A DNA stretch of 64,000 nt, taken from contig OZ005601.1 of NCBI GenBank assembly GCA_963930655.1, positions 19,468,921-19,532,920 of the forward strand, given 5' to 3'. This document shows positions 52,421-64,000 of this stretch, piece by piece; position 1 is the stretch's first letter; each line of letters opens with the position of its first letter. Under the pieces are notes generated by a model. That model was not told the origin of the DNA, made no database searches, and was given only the letters and a program-made list of their open reading frames with translations. A program made the translations under genes and the position numbers. Source of the DNA: Myrica gale (taxonomy: Eukaryota; Streptophyta; Magnoliopsida; Fagales; Myricaceae).

Positions 52421-53720
52421 CAAATGAAGTTAAAATACTAAGAAACAATAACACAAAGCCTAAAGCAAGACAGATTGAACCATGAGAATAATATAACAAC
52501 TTGATTGAAAACATACAAGTGTCACACATCATGAACCATTTATAAACAATTAAATGACATCATTGTTGTAAAATATACAAAATAACTAGAATGCAAGACT
52601 ACAAAGCAAAAGAAAAGAAAGCCCCAACAAATAATAATATTAAAAATAGGATAAACAAAATTTTTGAAGTTAATAAAGATATATAAAAAATGAGGGGGCA
52701 AGATATATGTCTCCCAACTAACAAAATGCCTCATGACAACAACCAAATACTCGTGCACTGCACATGATGCTTAATCGAAAAATAATTTTCTTCTAAAGCT
52801 GGACCACACTGTATTAATACATATGGCTATCCCAATTTACACCAACAGACAAACATAGTGCAGTTAACTTGCTACCACAATTTGAACAACATATCCCTAA
52901 TTTTTTAAGAACGAGTTGCTAACTCCACAGCGATCACTACCCAACCACCAACAAATAATAAATTTTGCCAAAGGTGTCGCTACTATATTCTAACCCAACG
53001 ATCATCAAAAGTTAAAACAAGAATGAAATATGCTAAATTTCACTTCTGAATTTGACAAATCCCCAAGGAAATAACATAATAACAACAATCGAATAACTCA
53101 AAAAAAATACCTTTCACACAATGTGGTCATACTTTCAGTCTGGACACCTCAGACCAAAAACAAGGGCAGAACATCACTCTCAACTCGACTTCACTTACAA
53201 TCGAGGAGATTTAAGGTGAGATAGCCAACAATTCGAAACAAAGAACAGGTTCGAGAAAAGAGGGCAAATGGGTTCGGGGAAGCTAAATCACATCAACAAT
53301 GGGTGTTTTTTTTGGGAATTAAGGGTTCTAGATTTTGGGAATTTTAGGGTGAAGTGATTTAGGTTTTGGGGATTTCAGTTTGAAGGGATTTTAGAGTTGT
53401 GAGATTTTAAGTTTGGCCTAAAGGGTTGGGAAATTTTGTTTGTGTAAAGGGATTAATGTGGGATTTTTTTGTTCCTATGCACGTTTTTTTAAAAAAGTTG
53501 ATGTGGAACAAAATTAAATACATGGCAAATAAAAATGAGGGGTGACATTGCAATCGTTATCCACGTAAGACATTTTTGTCCTTAGATGACAGAAAGGACC
53601 AAATACACTATTGTAAATTCCTCAGAGACCAATTCAAGATGAAAAATACCCTGGAGACCCAAGTTGGAATTTTACCATACCCCAAGGATCAATGGAGTAA
53701 TTAAACCAAAAAAAACCACT
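52421..53720 (-). mobile_element. Probable leader and terminal region of the 48-50.6 kb MULE
   Basis: AT-rich non-coding sequence upstream, on the minus strand, of the transposase pseudogene. The end (53.5-53.7 kb) has phrases such as AAAGGACCAAATACACT and TGGAGACCCAAGTTGGAATTT typical of MULE terminal repeats. The TTAGGGTGAAGTGATTTAGG stretch at 53.34 kb resembles the leader near 1.0 kb. A matching opposite end was not found. Confidence 0.35.
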
Positions 53721-54046
53721 CATTAATAAAAGTTACTCATGTGAGCCACCTCTACTTTTCTCTGTGCATGCTAAATTTCTTTTCAATAATCCTTAACTTC
53801 TCTAAAACCCTAAGGGGTAAACTCATAGTTGGCCCCATATCTTTGGGAAAAAATCAAGTTACTACCCTTGTTTTCCAAACCAACAATTTGAGACCCTTAT
53901 GTTTCAAAATCACTCAATCCTCGCCCCTCGTTTAAATTCACCGTCAAATGAGAAGGTATTTTGTGCACGTGCGTCTCACATGCGTCTACTCCACCCAAAT
54001 TGACGAATCTGCCCTAAGTAAGTGTGAGATCTATCTTCCCCATCTC

Positions 54047-54340
54047 TTGCACGAACTCAGCTCCCCCTACTCAACATTCGGCCTCTCTGCCCAAGATCTT
54101 CGGCTCTCGCTCCTTCGAACTCAGCTGCTGCCTTTAGCTTCCTACAACCCATTGTAGTTGGAGAAGAAGAAAGCATTCGACTCCTCTCACTCACACGAAC
54201 TCTGTTTTCTCTCGCGTGAACTCAGCTCCCCCCACGCAACATTCGACCTTTCTGCCGAAGACCTTTGGCTCTCTCTCCTTCAAACTCAGCTTCTGCCTTT
54301 AGCTTCCTGCAACCCATTGTCGTTGGAGAAGGTAGCACTC
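54047..54340 (+). repeat. Direct duplication inside the MULE
   Basis: About 120 bp (54047-54165) recurs at 54215-54335 with some changes: GAACTCAGCTCCCCC-AC, CAACATTCG-CCT, CTTTAGCTTCCT-CAACCCATTG. Probably a duplicated 5' leader; the frames across it are not family-like. Confidence 0.65.
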
Positions 54341-54725
54341 GACTCCTCCATTTTCTCTTGGGTTTTTTTGTTTGGTTTGGTGCGGGTTTTCCATTTTTTT
54401 TCGGTTTGGTCTGGTGTTCCCATTTGCTCATTCCTCCTTTAGAGACCATCAAGATGAAACAACTTTAAGATGACTTCAAAAAAAAACAGTAAGAGAAGAA
54501 CCCAGAGCTAGCTTCCCAATTTTCAAAGAAACCAAGCAATTGATTGTGAAAGTGGATGGTTTATTTCGTTTCAATTTTGTTAAAGCTTCCCCTTGCAATT
54601 TTCTTAAATCTTCCCGTTAAAGATAAAGCTTCTCATTGCAATTTTGTTATTTATTTTTATTACACTGAATTAAGTAAGGTACTGCACGGTTTTTCCAGCC
54701 ATTGAAATGTTTGTTTTACACATAA

Positions 54726-55190
54726 CTGATAGCTCGGGAAGTTTTGAAAGTGGAGCCTCTACAGAGGGCCCAAAATGTTATTGTGATCTGAAAACAAAAT
54801 CGACTATTGCCTTTACGGATGAAAACTTTGGGAGATGATTTTGAGGTTGTGTGAAATTCAAGGTTAGTGTTTTATTTTTAATTGGTTGCTAATGTATGTT
54901 ATGGTAATGTTTACTAATGTTCTGGTAATGTACATCAATCGGTTTTGCATGTTTAATAATGTTATAGTAATGTACATCAATTAGTTACGAATCATTATTA
55001 AATGGTTTGGTTTGTTCTATGGTACTCTTTATTAGCTCGGTGAAATTTTTAAATCACAGGATGTAGGTCACTGCAACTATTTTGCATGGACAGATCCTAA
55101 AATGTGTTCGTATGGACGAAGGGTTATTCGACAACTCCGAGCAATGCATTCGCAGTCGCTTGGTGAACAGTGTACTTGGAATCAATTGAG
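54726..55190 (+). pseudogene. GRF-type zinc-finger gene remnant
   Basis: A first block (54726-54860) reads EGPKCYCDLKTKSTIAFTDE, NFGR, then GCVKFK with two stops. After an intron (acceptor near 55062) the second reads GHCNYFAWTDPKMCSYGRRV. Together they show the C-x-C, GR-F-GC, C-F-W-D, C pattern of GRF fingers found in plant nucleic-acid-binding proteins and in transposon genes. A Gln/Met-rich coil follows (to 55.4 kb). Broken and probably silent. Confidence 0.6.
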
Positions 55191-55739
55191 AGAGAACTCC
55201 GACATCAAACTGAAGTCATTGTTGCCATGACTGAGCAATATTGAGAAGAGATCGTAAATATGTCAAAGCAGCATTGCATAGAAATTGAGAACTAAAAAAT
55301 GTGCAAAATCAAGCCAAAATTGATGCTATGATCATGCAACATCGGCTGGAGATTGATGTGGAGAGAAGGTTTCAGATGTTAAGATCAGTGAATATAGGGC
55401 CGCTTTAGGTTTTTACTTGTTTCTTATTTTTGGAATTTTTGCTGCATATATTCAGTACTGGATTGTGTATCCCTTTGAAGCTTATGTTAGCTGTATGAGG
55501 TGTTTATTTTAGTGTCCAAAGTCGTGACAAAATTGATGCTATGCAGTAACTGAATTTTAGTATCCAAAGTCGTGACGACGTGGTAACATGTATCACATAC
55601 TCAATCATGTATCTCCTAATAAAGTCCTATATCTGCCAACGACATTTTTTCCCTTTGTCTTTCAATCCCTTGGACTTTGTAAGTGGAGTTTTACCCTTTG
55701 CTGCTACTCCGCTGCTCGGAGGGGGTTGCAAAACTCGAA

Positions 55740-56185
55740 ACTAAACACCTCCATGACCAGGGAGCCCCAAGAGCACCTTACACCTGCTCTTGATTTTGAA
55801 GTTGTTAGGTCGATTATGACAGGTGTGCTCATGGAACCGCCTTGCGACCCGAATCATTGCAATCGGCTTGAAGTCCGCATTTGTATGCGAGAAGCAATCC
55901 CTGTTGCAGCTACAATGCTTCTGGTAAATGGTGGATTCTTCCTTGCGAGATGCATCTGCAATGACTCCACAGCTGGGGCCTCCTTGTATGGAGTCTCAGC
56001 TCGACACACTTTCTTTCTTGAGACCTGTAAAATCAAAGTAATTATTAGTCTCTCCAACAAACATACAGCCTTGGTTGTATAAGTTGTGTGTGTTGACTCA
56101 CCATGACTGCTGCTACTGCATTATCATTAACTTCAACAATCCCAGACATAGCTGTGATAGTCGTCGGCTTCTTGTAAGCTACGCA
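55740..56185 (-). pseudogene. Unidentified spliced fragment on the minus strand of the MULE
   Basis: Two exon-like blocks: YKKPTTITAMSGIVEVNDNA up to AVM and a GTGAGT donor (about 56102-56185), then, after an acceptor near 56028, VSRKKVCRAETPYKEAPAVE, LARKNPPFTRSIVAATGI, one stop, and STPVIIDLTTSKSRAG. It is convincing as split coding sequence, but I recognise no family. It may be a host gene piece carried by the MULE. The longer plus-strand frame over the same bases is probably its shadow. Confidence 0.35.
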
Positions 56186-57299
56186 AAAAAATGTTACCAA
56201 AAGTTTCAGTAAAAGAGTCATATGTATCCTTGATGTAAGCTACGCAAAAAAATGTTCTCAAGCGCCCGTGGGCACAATCTACTAGTACAACTCCTTATCC
56301 TCTCACTCTTCCACTAATACCTCCTCATCAACTTCTTCCGTATTAAGAAACAGAAGAGTCAATTGAAAAGCTGAAATAATGCAAATACCAGTACAAGGAA
56401 CATTAAAGCAAAAGGTATAAAAAATGGGAGACAAGTAGACAGATGAATTATGAAGAGGAAGCAGGGACCACATGCTACACGTGTTAAGAAAATACAAATT
56501 CCAGACAATGAACAAGGGACCACATGTTGTCGGCCACAAAATATGTGATTGATTCGTCCCAATCACTTTTGGACCATCTAAAAGGACTATATATACCTAT
56601 CTAAACTCACATTTCACAGCATCAAAAATTGCAAACTGCCTACTAAATTAAAAGCACTTGTTGCAAAATCCTCATCGCAATCCCCAAAATCCCAACAGTT
56701 GTATCCAAATTCCAACAATTATGGAGCCGAACTAAATGGGGAAAGCAAAATGGGCTTACCCTTGAGTCTTATTCTCCTTCGGATTCAATTGCCGAACTAA
56801 ATGGGAAAAAAGTCGAGCTCAATCGACTTCTATAGAGGTAGGCCACTTACAGATCTGCAATGGGAGGGCTCGACAGATTTACAATGGGTGAACGAGGGTT
56901 CTTGAATGAAATCTGTTTCGGGCTCCTTGGAAAGGACACGAGAGCTTGGTGTCGGGAAGGGTGTTCTTCCTTTTCCTCTTGCTGCTACTTCGTCTAGGGC
57001 ACGACCGAATTGGATTTGGGCATCCAATTGGTCTTCAATTGGGTGCGAACAAGAGAAGGGCAACGACGTCAATGAAAATTACTTACTGAGGGCAAATTCG
57101 TCAATTTGGGTGGAGTAGACGCACGTGAGACGCACGTTCACAAAAAACCGTCTCATTTGATGGTGAATTTAAACGGGGGTGAGGATTGAGTGATTTTGAA
57201 ACATAGGGGGTCTCAAATTGTTGGTTTGGAAAATAAGGGTAGTAACTTGATTTTGCCCCAAAGATATGGGGTTAATTATGAGTTTACCCCAAACACTAA

Positions 57300-58490
57300 T
57301 ATGAACCCTCCCACACTAGCAAGTCCCCACATCCAACCATTTAAAAAATCCACACTAACGCTGCCTCCACAAAGAAAATCAAATCAAGCTGTTAATTGTG
57401 TTGGGAACCTACATTGGTTTAGACATTTCATCAAACAACTTAGTCATTAACATATCTGCCATATAGAGCACAACTATAGAACTTCATATCAAGATTCAAA
57501 TAAATTCACAAAAGTCCTTAACACTGCCTGCAATCCACATCATAGACATTTGTCTTGCTATTTTGACCATTTGTAACAGCGGAGGATGAGCTTAACAAAT
57601 ATATCTCCAAGAAAGACCTAGACCACAAATGAGGAGTAGGTGTTGTCTGTAGCTTAGAATAAATCTTCATGGAACTAACAGGACAAAACCGTATGTGGAA
57701 GAACAATGTATGCAACAGGCAGTAAGTGCCTGAGAATTTGAGGATTTAGTTGGGAATTCTGAAGATTTGAGATCTAGTTGTAGAAAATGACAATGAGGTG
57801 TTGGGTCTAGGGACTTGGCAGAGAATGGGGCAAGTGGCGTGGCAGACAGAAGCTCAAAAGGAGTTTATGTGGAAACATAACACATGACAGACAACGATTG
57901 GGTGAAGTCTTTGGCGTTTAGCATACATGGAATTGGCTCCGTTATCTCTATTATAGGAGTCAGGCCGAGTGAGTTTTCGTACTAACATCCAAAGCCCAGT
58001 AATTTGTCAGGCACTGTGTTTGTATTAACATCTAGCTCTCTTTATAGTAATAGAATACTAATTAGCAAGATTACGGCATGAAAATAACTTGACATTAAGT
58101 TACCAAAATACCCTTCGTATGAAAACAATGGAATTTATTAATAAATTGGCTATTTAGGTTATACAAATAGTAAACGGTTTTAATGGTAATAATAGGATAT
58201 TAGGATAGAGATAGCTGATTATTTAAAAATTCAACAGATCTAGAAATTAATCAAATTAGTAAAAGAATAATTGGCAAGAAACTAGATAAAATAAAAACAT
58301 TTCATATATATGCTACGGTAGAATAATATCCTTTATAAGGATTATACATAAGGGGTCGTCTAAACAAAAGTGTGAGCTTTCTAGAAGCTCATAATGTTCG
58401 GTCTGCCATGACAAAGCAAAACATAGATATCAACATAAAGGACATATATATATGTTTACTAAGTACATCTCCCAAAAAATTATAATTTAA
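57300..58490. other. Intergenic, no gene seen
   Basis: No exon-like or repeat structure recognised. Short frames only. Confidence 0.35.
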
Positions 58491-61400
58491 GGTCTATGGC
58501 TCATCATCGGAGCTAGTGAGGTCAAAGATGCCAGGAGCTGGTGGCGTCTCTATGGGCTCTGCCAGCATGTTCGGTATCTAAGTGGTAGGTGGGGTAGTCG
58601 GGGAGGGTCCTTGAAGAACCAATAGTCGTAGTTCTCCACTACCATTTCATATGTGTCGGCGACTCAAACTCGAATCTAAACCAGAATAATATAAGGGCCT
58701 AGGTGAATAGCCTGAAAGAACTTGAACAACCTCATCCTCTTCTTATGGTTAAATTTAGGTACATGCAACACAGGATGAGATAGAGGTGAGTCTTAAGGAC
58801 TCAGTAAGGTCGGGGAAAAAGGGAATAATGCACATAAATAAAAACTCAACAGATAAAAATGAATTCAAATAATAAAAATAAGCAATGCATGTGAAATGAA
58901 TGACGACATTGTCAGTCCCCAACTAATAAACTCTTGTGAGATCCTCTCACACTTGTACATTGTTTGACCTCAGAGGCATGGTTGTGTATCCCACTTCTCC
59001 TTCCATCAGGATTGTCTCGTGCAAACCCACACACAGAGACAGTTCGAGGCAAAGCATCTATGCTTCCAGCCTAAGTGGGACCTTCCATCTAACCCTGTCA
59101 GTATGGAGGTTGCATGTTCCTCTCAAGTGATCGGTACCGTCACGATAAAATCTCTTTTTAACTTTAGAAATAGCTCAAGACTCTTAACTGCATAAGAGTT
59201 TAAAGTTTCTCCTCTCTTTTTATTAATTCTCTTAATTTTTTTGTTATTCAATTATCTAATTTTCTAGGTCTTGATGACCCATTTGTCTCTTTGGATTGGG
59301 TCCCATAGCCCAAATCTCTCTTTTTATTTATTTATATATTTATTATTTTTTTGTTTAAAGGATTGGGCTTTCACGGCCAATGGGTCCTACTTAAGATTGG
59401 CTTCATGACCCAATCTTCACTTGCCAAAGGAATTGGCCTCACGTCCCAATCTCAACACTCTTGGGTCTATTTTAGGGCCCGATATCCTTTGGGTTCCATT
59501 TTTACACATTTCAAACATTGATTTCCACATGCAACATATTTACAACCTTTCTTTAGCTTCAACTCTCACTCATGTAAAGTCAAAGACTCCATTTCTCACT
59601 TAAAAATCACCATTTCCCTTCTGTTTTTTACCCTTGTCGTGTGGGTTTTGAACCACACATTATTTTCATGCAAAAGCCTAACAAAGCTAAGCCCACATCA
59701 TCCTCCACGTACAGACGCAACATAGCAAGCAAAAATCCATTTTTCTTCACCAAAACTCCCTAAACAACGTCTACACTAAAAATGTCAACTCCTTAGCCCA
59801 AAATCAAACCCCTTACCTTTTCTTTTTGCTTCAAAACTCAACCTAAAACCAAAGAGGAGATTAGACAACAATACCAAAAGGTGGAGAAGAAAAATCAAAG
59901 AGGGAAAGTGGGAGAGAAACCTCCAGTTTTTCTTTCTCTTTCCCTTCTTTTATCCTTTTTATCCTTTTTCTTTTCTCCTCCTTTCTTCTTCTTTGGCTCC
60001 CCTTTTCCTCTTACACGCTCAGACCTCACTCTCTCTCGTTTGGTAATCTTTCTAGGCGCCAAATGAGACTAACCCAGCCCCCATCACACCTATTTAACAC
60101 CCCAACTAGCAGCAAAATAAGATTATGATTAACTTAGGGTCACATCATTGCCTAAGTAGATTTTCTTTGAGAAGCTAGCCTTGTGAATAGTGAGGGTGGC
60201 GGCACTGAGCAGATTTTAACATATCGTTGTTATCATAAATATTGTGTAGTTAATTAGGTGGGATTAATGAGCTAATGGCTGGACATGGTATGGAGTGTGA
60301 ACTTGGTTTCGTTTTGGGCTTGAGAATCAAGCCCAATTCTAAAGTCTTAATGTTACACCCAATAGCCCACAAAATTAGGCTTAGGGTGTGTTTGCACCAA
60401 AAATTTCGCAAAATATTTCACCAACTCACAATAAAATACTACAATATAATCTCTCTCTCTCTCTCTCTCCCATCAAAAAATTTAAAAAATTACAAAAAAT
60501 ATAAAAAATTTCCTCTCTCTTCACTTTCTCACTAAACCCAATACCAACACTAAACTCAAAACCAAAAATTTTTCAACACAAACATAACCTTAGTCTATCT
60601 AATGAATGTGCCTAGGTTGCAGCCCAAATAGACGTCCGAAAGAGGTCCAAGGAGAGGTCCAAAATGGGGTCAAAATCAAGGTCAACTCTAAGCTTCATTT
60701 GCACCTGTGTTAAGTACTCATTTATTCCTAGGTTTTTGACCATTTTAAACAAATCGTCTTTCAATTTTCAAATTGATCATAGAGATTTTTTAGTTTATAA
60801 TTTTTTTTTTCAAAAGAAGTCATTCTCTTAAATTTAATTCTCAAAATTAATGTTTCATATGCCATCTCCAATCATTAGTTCACACATGTCACCCAAAAAA
60901 AATAAAATAATGTGACTTATAAATTTTTTAAGTTTTTATTCTTAATTTTTATTTTTTAAAATAATCTACTTTGTTTTATCTTTTTAAAAAAATTATGAAA
61001 AAAACTTAGAAAAAATTATAAGTCATATGCATCTAATTGGTGTGTGAATCGTTAATTTTATAGATAGAAGTTTAATGAAAGAAGTAATTTGACAAAAATT
61101 AAAAACTCAATGATTTTTACGACCAATTGAAAAACCCAAGAACTATTTATTAAAATGGGTCAAAAATCCAGGGACCAAATAGGTATTAACCCCAAAAATA
61201 ATATAGTCAAAGTGTATAGAATTTAATAAGACCATCAAAATTCAAGATAATAACTCTAGTAAGGAAATATACATTTAATTCGATAATTATGAATTACTAA
61301 TCAGAATATTTTTCCGGCAATAATTAAATATAAAGACGGTGATAAACCCTATTGAAAAAAATTAAATTAATGAGAGCAAAGGTTTATAAAAATTTCTAAG

Positions 61401-61574
61401 GATACCATTGACATTTCTAAAAAAATTAGATGCAAAAGTATCATAAAGCAATTTATTTAATTTAGGGAGATCAACTACTAGCATTAATTCTTAAAAAGTA
61501 CCATAAAAGTCACTCATTAAGCATAATAGGATAGATTTAGAAAAGTTAAACAGGAGGAGGGTGTTACATAAGTT
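58400..61574 (-). mobile_element. Large gypsy-like LTR (minus), interrupted by a MITE
   Basis: On the minus strand it starts TGTAACACCCTCCTCC at 61574. It has a TTAAATAGG box near 60095, a GTAAGGGG donor-like site near 59815, the GGTACC block near 59133, a GTCCTTAAGACTCA motif near 58790 shared with 42.65 kb, and a small frame ending in DDEP and a stop at 58494. The layout parallels the element at 40.26-43.37 kb. No interior genes. Confidence 0.4.
60376..60595. mobile_element. MITE (family A), copy 2
   Basis: The complement of the element in the AIP2-type promoter: ends TTAGGGTGTGTTTG and CAAACATAACCTTAG, with a CT dinucleotide run at 60450-60470 in place of the GA-rich stretch and the shared TTCACTTTCTCACTAAACCC core. 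Confidence 0.65.
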
Positions 61575-62750
61575 TTAAGTTTTTTTTTGAAACTAAGTGA
61601 GTTTTTTTTTTAAAGAAACTAGCATTAATAAAGTAGCAATCACAACTTCTTACATCTGCCACTGCTAATACTTCCTTTGTTATCTCATCTCAAAGGTAAG
61701 ACTTTCACCCTGTCCTTACTTTCTAAGAAGAGTTGTCCTGAGCTTGACTACTCTTCTGTCTTGGGAACCTAGGAACAAACATACTACAACGACGTAATCT
61801 GGTCAAAATTTTGTGGGTGATTTTAAATTTTCTCTTCTCATAATACCAAAATTAGAAAAACATAAGACAAGTAGCACTCGCAAAGTGGTGATCTCATAAT
61901 TAAACCTGTCAAGTATAAAATGGCATACCTCATTTTAGAAGAGTAAACCACTTTCAATCGCTTCTCTTTATATAGTAATGTACTTTGAATAACATTTTGA
62001 GAGAATAAATAGACTTCATATCAAATCCTATCAAATGGGACCAAACAATTTTCTTTCTCGGATCACTTTTGAGACATCAATTAAACACCGAAAAATTAAT
62101 TCTATGTTTGTTTGTGTTTTTTTTTAAAGATTAGATATATTTTTTTGAATGTGTGAATGACGAGATCTATAGAAAAGATATTTAGAAAGAAAAATTTATT
62201 TGCTTGAAAAATATGATAGTAAAAAAGTATGTTTCGAAAGAAGATTTTTTGTAATAGGAGTTTATAGAGATTTTCGTAATTTTTTATTTTATTTTTATGT
62301 TGCTTTTCATAGAAAATTGAGGTAAATAATTAAATAAAAAAGTATATTAAAAATAGATTAAAAAACCTTTTTAAAATCAAAAACTTTTTTAAAACTATTA
62401 AACAAACCTAGGTATTTAACATTTTTAAAACATATGTCCAATTATAATTTTTTTTGAGATAATCCGTGGGTATGGTCTCCTGGATTGAATAAAACTATAT
62501 AAATTTTATAATATTCAATACGTTTGTATTAATTGTTAGGAATGCGAAGGAGTGATTTTCAAGTGAGCTAAACATCAGCAGTTATTTGAAATTTTATGAA
62601 GTTCGTTTTAATTTTTTTTTTTTGTAAAAGACGTGACATTAGAATTGATAAATAAGAACTAAAAATAAAAATATAATTTTGAAGTGTTTATAAAAGTAAA
62701 TCTTTGTTAAAATTTTTATGCAGTAAACGCTATATAAAAACTCGCAGTTA
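61575..62750. other. Intergenic, AT-rich; MITE-like block 62.10-62.41 kb
   Basis: 62105-62405 has inverted ends (TATGTTTGTTTGTG and TTAAACAAACCTA) and no coding. No other feature seen. Confidence 0.35.
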
Positions 62751-62962
62751 AGGGTGGTGTTTGTTTGTGGAAATATTAGAGTTTTGGAAATTTTGAATAT
62801 TGGGGTTTGTGAAAAAGTATAGTATTTTATAAAAAAGTGAGAAGAGAGAAGATTTAATTGAATAGTATAATATTATTTTATAATTTAATTATAAGAGATA
62901 TATTATTTTATAATAGTTTAGAAATTTTGAAGGTTAAAACTTTTGGAAAACAAGCCCCCAAG
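62751..62962. mobile_element. MITE (family B-like) upstream of TAF10
   Basis: Starts AGGGTGGTGTTTGTTTGTGG and ends in ACAAGCCCCCA. AT-rich interior, similar in style to the 48.9 kb copy. It lies 180-390 bp before the TAF10 start codon. Confidence 0.4.
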
Positions 62963-63144
62963 AACTCATAAAAATTCAGAATTTTTATTACTTCTCTAAA
63001 CTGTTCCCCCACCCCAAGCCTTCGCTGGTGTTCTCCTGGCTTTTCTCTGGAACACACCTTAAGCGACAGACCTGAGCCCTAATTGTGCATCCTTCGCCAC
63101 TGCCCCCCTCCTCTCTCGAAGACGCTGAGAGATAGAGAGAGAGG

Positions 63145-64000
63145 ATGAACCATAATCAGCAATCAGGTGATGGTATGCACGACGATGACGCTGCGCTCTC
63201 GGATTTCCTCGCGTCCTTAATGGGCTACACTCCCACTGTAAGTTTTTTATTTTCCTAGATAAATCCTTGTTTTTACTCCTGTAAAATCAGATCAGAACTG
63301 TTTTACATGAACCTAGGCAATTGATGTTTTTGGATATTGCTTGTTTGTATCAAATTTCGCTTTCAGATACCAGATGAGTTGGTAGAACATTACTTATCCA
63401 AGAGCGGGTTTCAATGTCCCGACGTTCGACTGTAGGTATTTTTTCCTCTCTTTAAAAAAAAAACTTCTAATGTTGTTTCTTTCCGTTTATATTCAACGAA
63501 CTGAAAATGGAAAATGAAACTAGGGCATATTGCATTCCAAGATTTTTAGAAAATTTTGGTGCTGTTGTGAAAATTGAGTTTTATTGGATTTTGTGAAAAA
63601 ACAGTAGTGAAAATTTTGAGGTATGTTTGGAAGATGGTGAAATTTTTTGAGTTTTTATTGGAGTTGGTGAAAAAGTGAAGAGATAAAAATATGATTTTGA
63701 AGTTTTTTGTTATATTATTTTGTCTAAATTCTTGACAAAATATTTGAGTTATGTTTGGGATTAAGAATTTTTGAATGGAGAGAATTTTGGTTAAAAATCT
63801 CATTGCAAACCTGACCTAATACATGATTCATGTTGTCGGATTTTTTTTTGTCAGAATTCAATAATATTAAATTTGCGTTTGATGATTTTATGTCTCAATT
63901 TAGTATATAATTCCATGTATGATCGGAATTATTACGGGCGTTTTCCAAAGTTATACGTCTGGAACACATGAAGGTGTATTTTGTACTGGAAAGGAAAAGA
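63145..64000 (+). CDS. TAF10: TFIID subunit TAF10, first two exons (partial)
   Basis: Exon 1 (63145-63237) encodes MNHNQQSGDG, then ALSDFLASLMGYTPT. Exon 2 (63367-63431) encodes IPDELVEHYLSKSGF then QCPDVR and the first two bases of a Leu codon. This is the histone-fold start of TAF10, whose plant members are about 130-140 residues long. The start codon sits in a GA-rich leader, and the N-terminus matches plant TAF10 in length. The donor after exon 2 must be the GT at 63432; using the later GT would leave a TAG in frame. The remaining exons lie beyond the window. TAF10 acts in the nucleus in TFIID and SAGA complexes. Intron 2 holds a MITE-like block (about 63.52-63.83 kb). Confidence 0.9.

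Larger units (their letters stand above)
53814..57290. mobile_element. MULE with 9-bp target duplication
   Basis: About 200-bp terminal inverted repeats (53814 to about 54018; about 57080 to 57290) begin GGGGTAAACTCATA on both ends and stay closely matched through AATTTGAGACCC, TCAAATGAGA and GCGTCTACTCCACCC. They are flanked by AAACCCTAA (53805-53813) and AAACACTAA (57291-57299), a 9-bp duplication with one mismatch, the MULE signature. The 3.48-kb interior has a GRF zinc-finger remnant on the plus strand and exon-like blocks on the minus strand, but no transposase. Confidence 0.85.

Noticed and set aside
55588..56082. 164-codon plus-strand frame as a gene
   Set aside because: The minus strand over the same bases shows consistent splice sites and better protein-like blocks, so this frame is probably their shadow.

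Overview
This is nuclear DNA of a flowering plant, almost certainly a eudicot with a repeat-rich genome. It is AT-rich, holds spliced genes with canonical GT-AG introns, and is packed with plant transposon families: LTR retrotransposons primed by initiator tRNA-Met, MULEs, CACTA, hAT-like and other MITEs, and LINEs. The species cannot be named from the sequence.

Three host genes can be assembled exon by exon. (1) 5.56-7.43 kb, minus strand: an intact five-exon AIP2-type RING-H2 E3 ubiquitin ligase of 314 residues. (2) 14.32-32.88 kb, plus strand: an intact eight-exon MAPR4-type cytochrome-b5-fold membrane protein of 246 residues. Only 741 coding bases are spread over 18.6 kb because three introns have filled with transposons. 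(3) From 63.15 kb to beyond the window end, plus strand: the first two exons of TFIID subunit TAF10.

Most of the rest is mobile DNA. At 0-1.4 kb lies the 5' end of a MULE gene. At 2.6-3.4 kb there is a hAT-like MITE, and at 8.1-8.5 kb a foldback element with five copies of a 10-bp palindrome. At 9.03-12.36 kb is a complete LTR retrotransposon on the minus strand, with LTRs, tRNA-Met primer site and polypurine tract. It carries no gag or pol. Its interior is a mosaic of host mRNA-like pieces: a coiled-coil leader, two jacalin-lectin fragments, a SET-protein fragment and an eIF2B-gamma fragment. A solo LTR of the same family ends 155 bp before the MAPR4 start codon.

The MAPR4 introns contain a dead copia pol, three LINE 3' ends, a 16-bp micro-LINE insertion and a large gypsy-like LTR. 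From 35.07 to 46.38 kb lies a decayed MULE whose left terminal repeat was split by a 4.6-kb CACTA element. That CACTA carries a RING-finger gene fragment, a coiled-coil gene fragment and a slice of a copia element. A second MULE transposase pseudogene (minus strand) occupies 48.0-50.6 kb, with a triplicated exon at 47.56-47.99 kb. A third MULE, 53.81-57.29 kb, has 9-bp target duplications and a GRF zinc-finger remnant. Large gypsy-like LTRs occupy about 40.26-43.37 kb and 58.4-61.57 kb.

The strongest candidate for something new is the host-gene-capturing retrotransposon at 9-12.4 kb, with its sister LTR placed as a possible promoter of MAPR4. The gene-carrying CACTA and the triplicated exon come next. 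All family assignments are from motif recognition by eye; no database search was possible.
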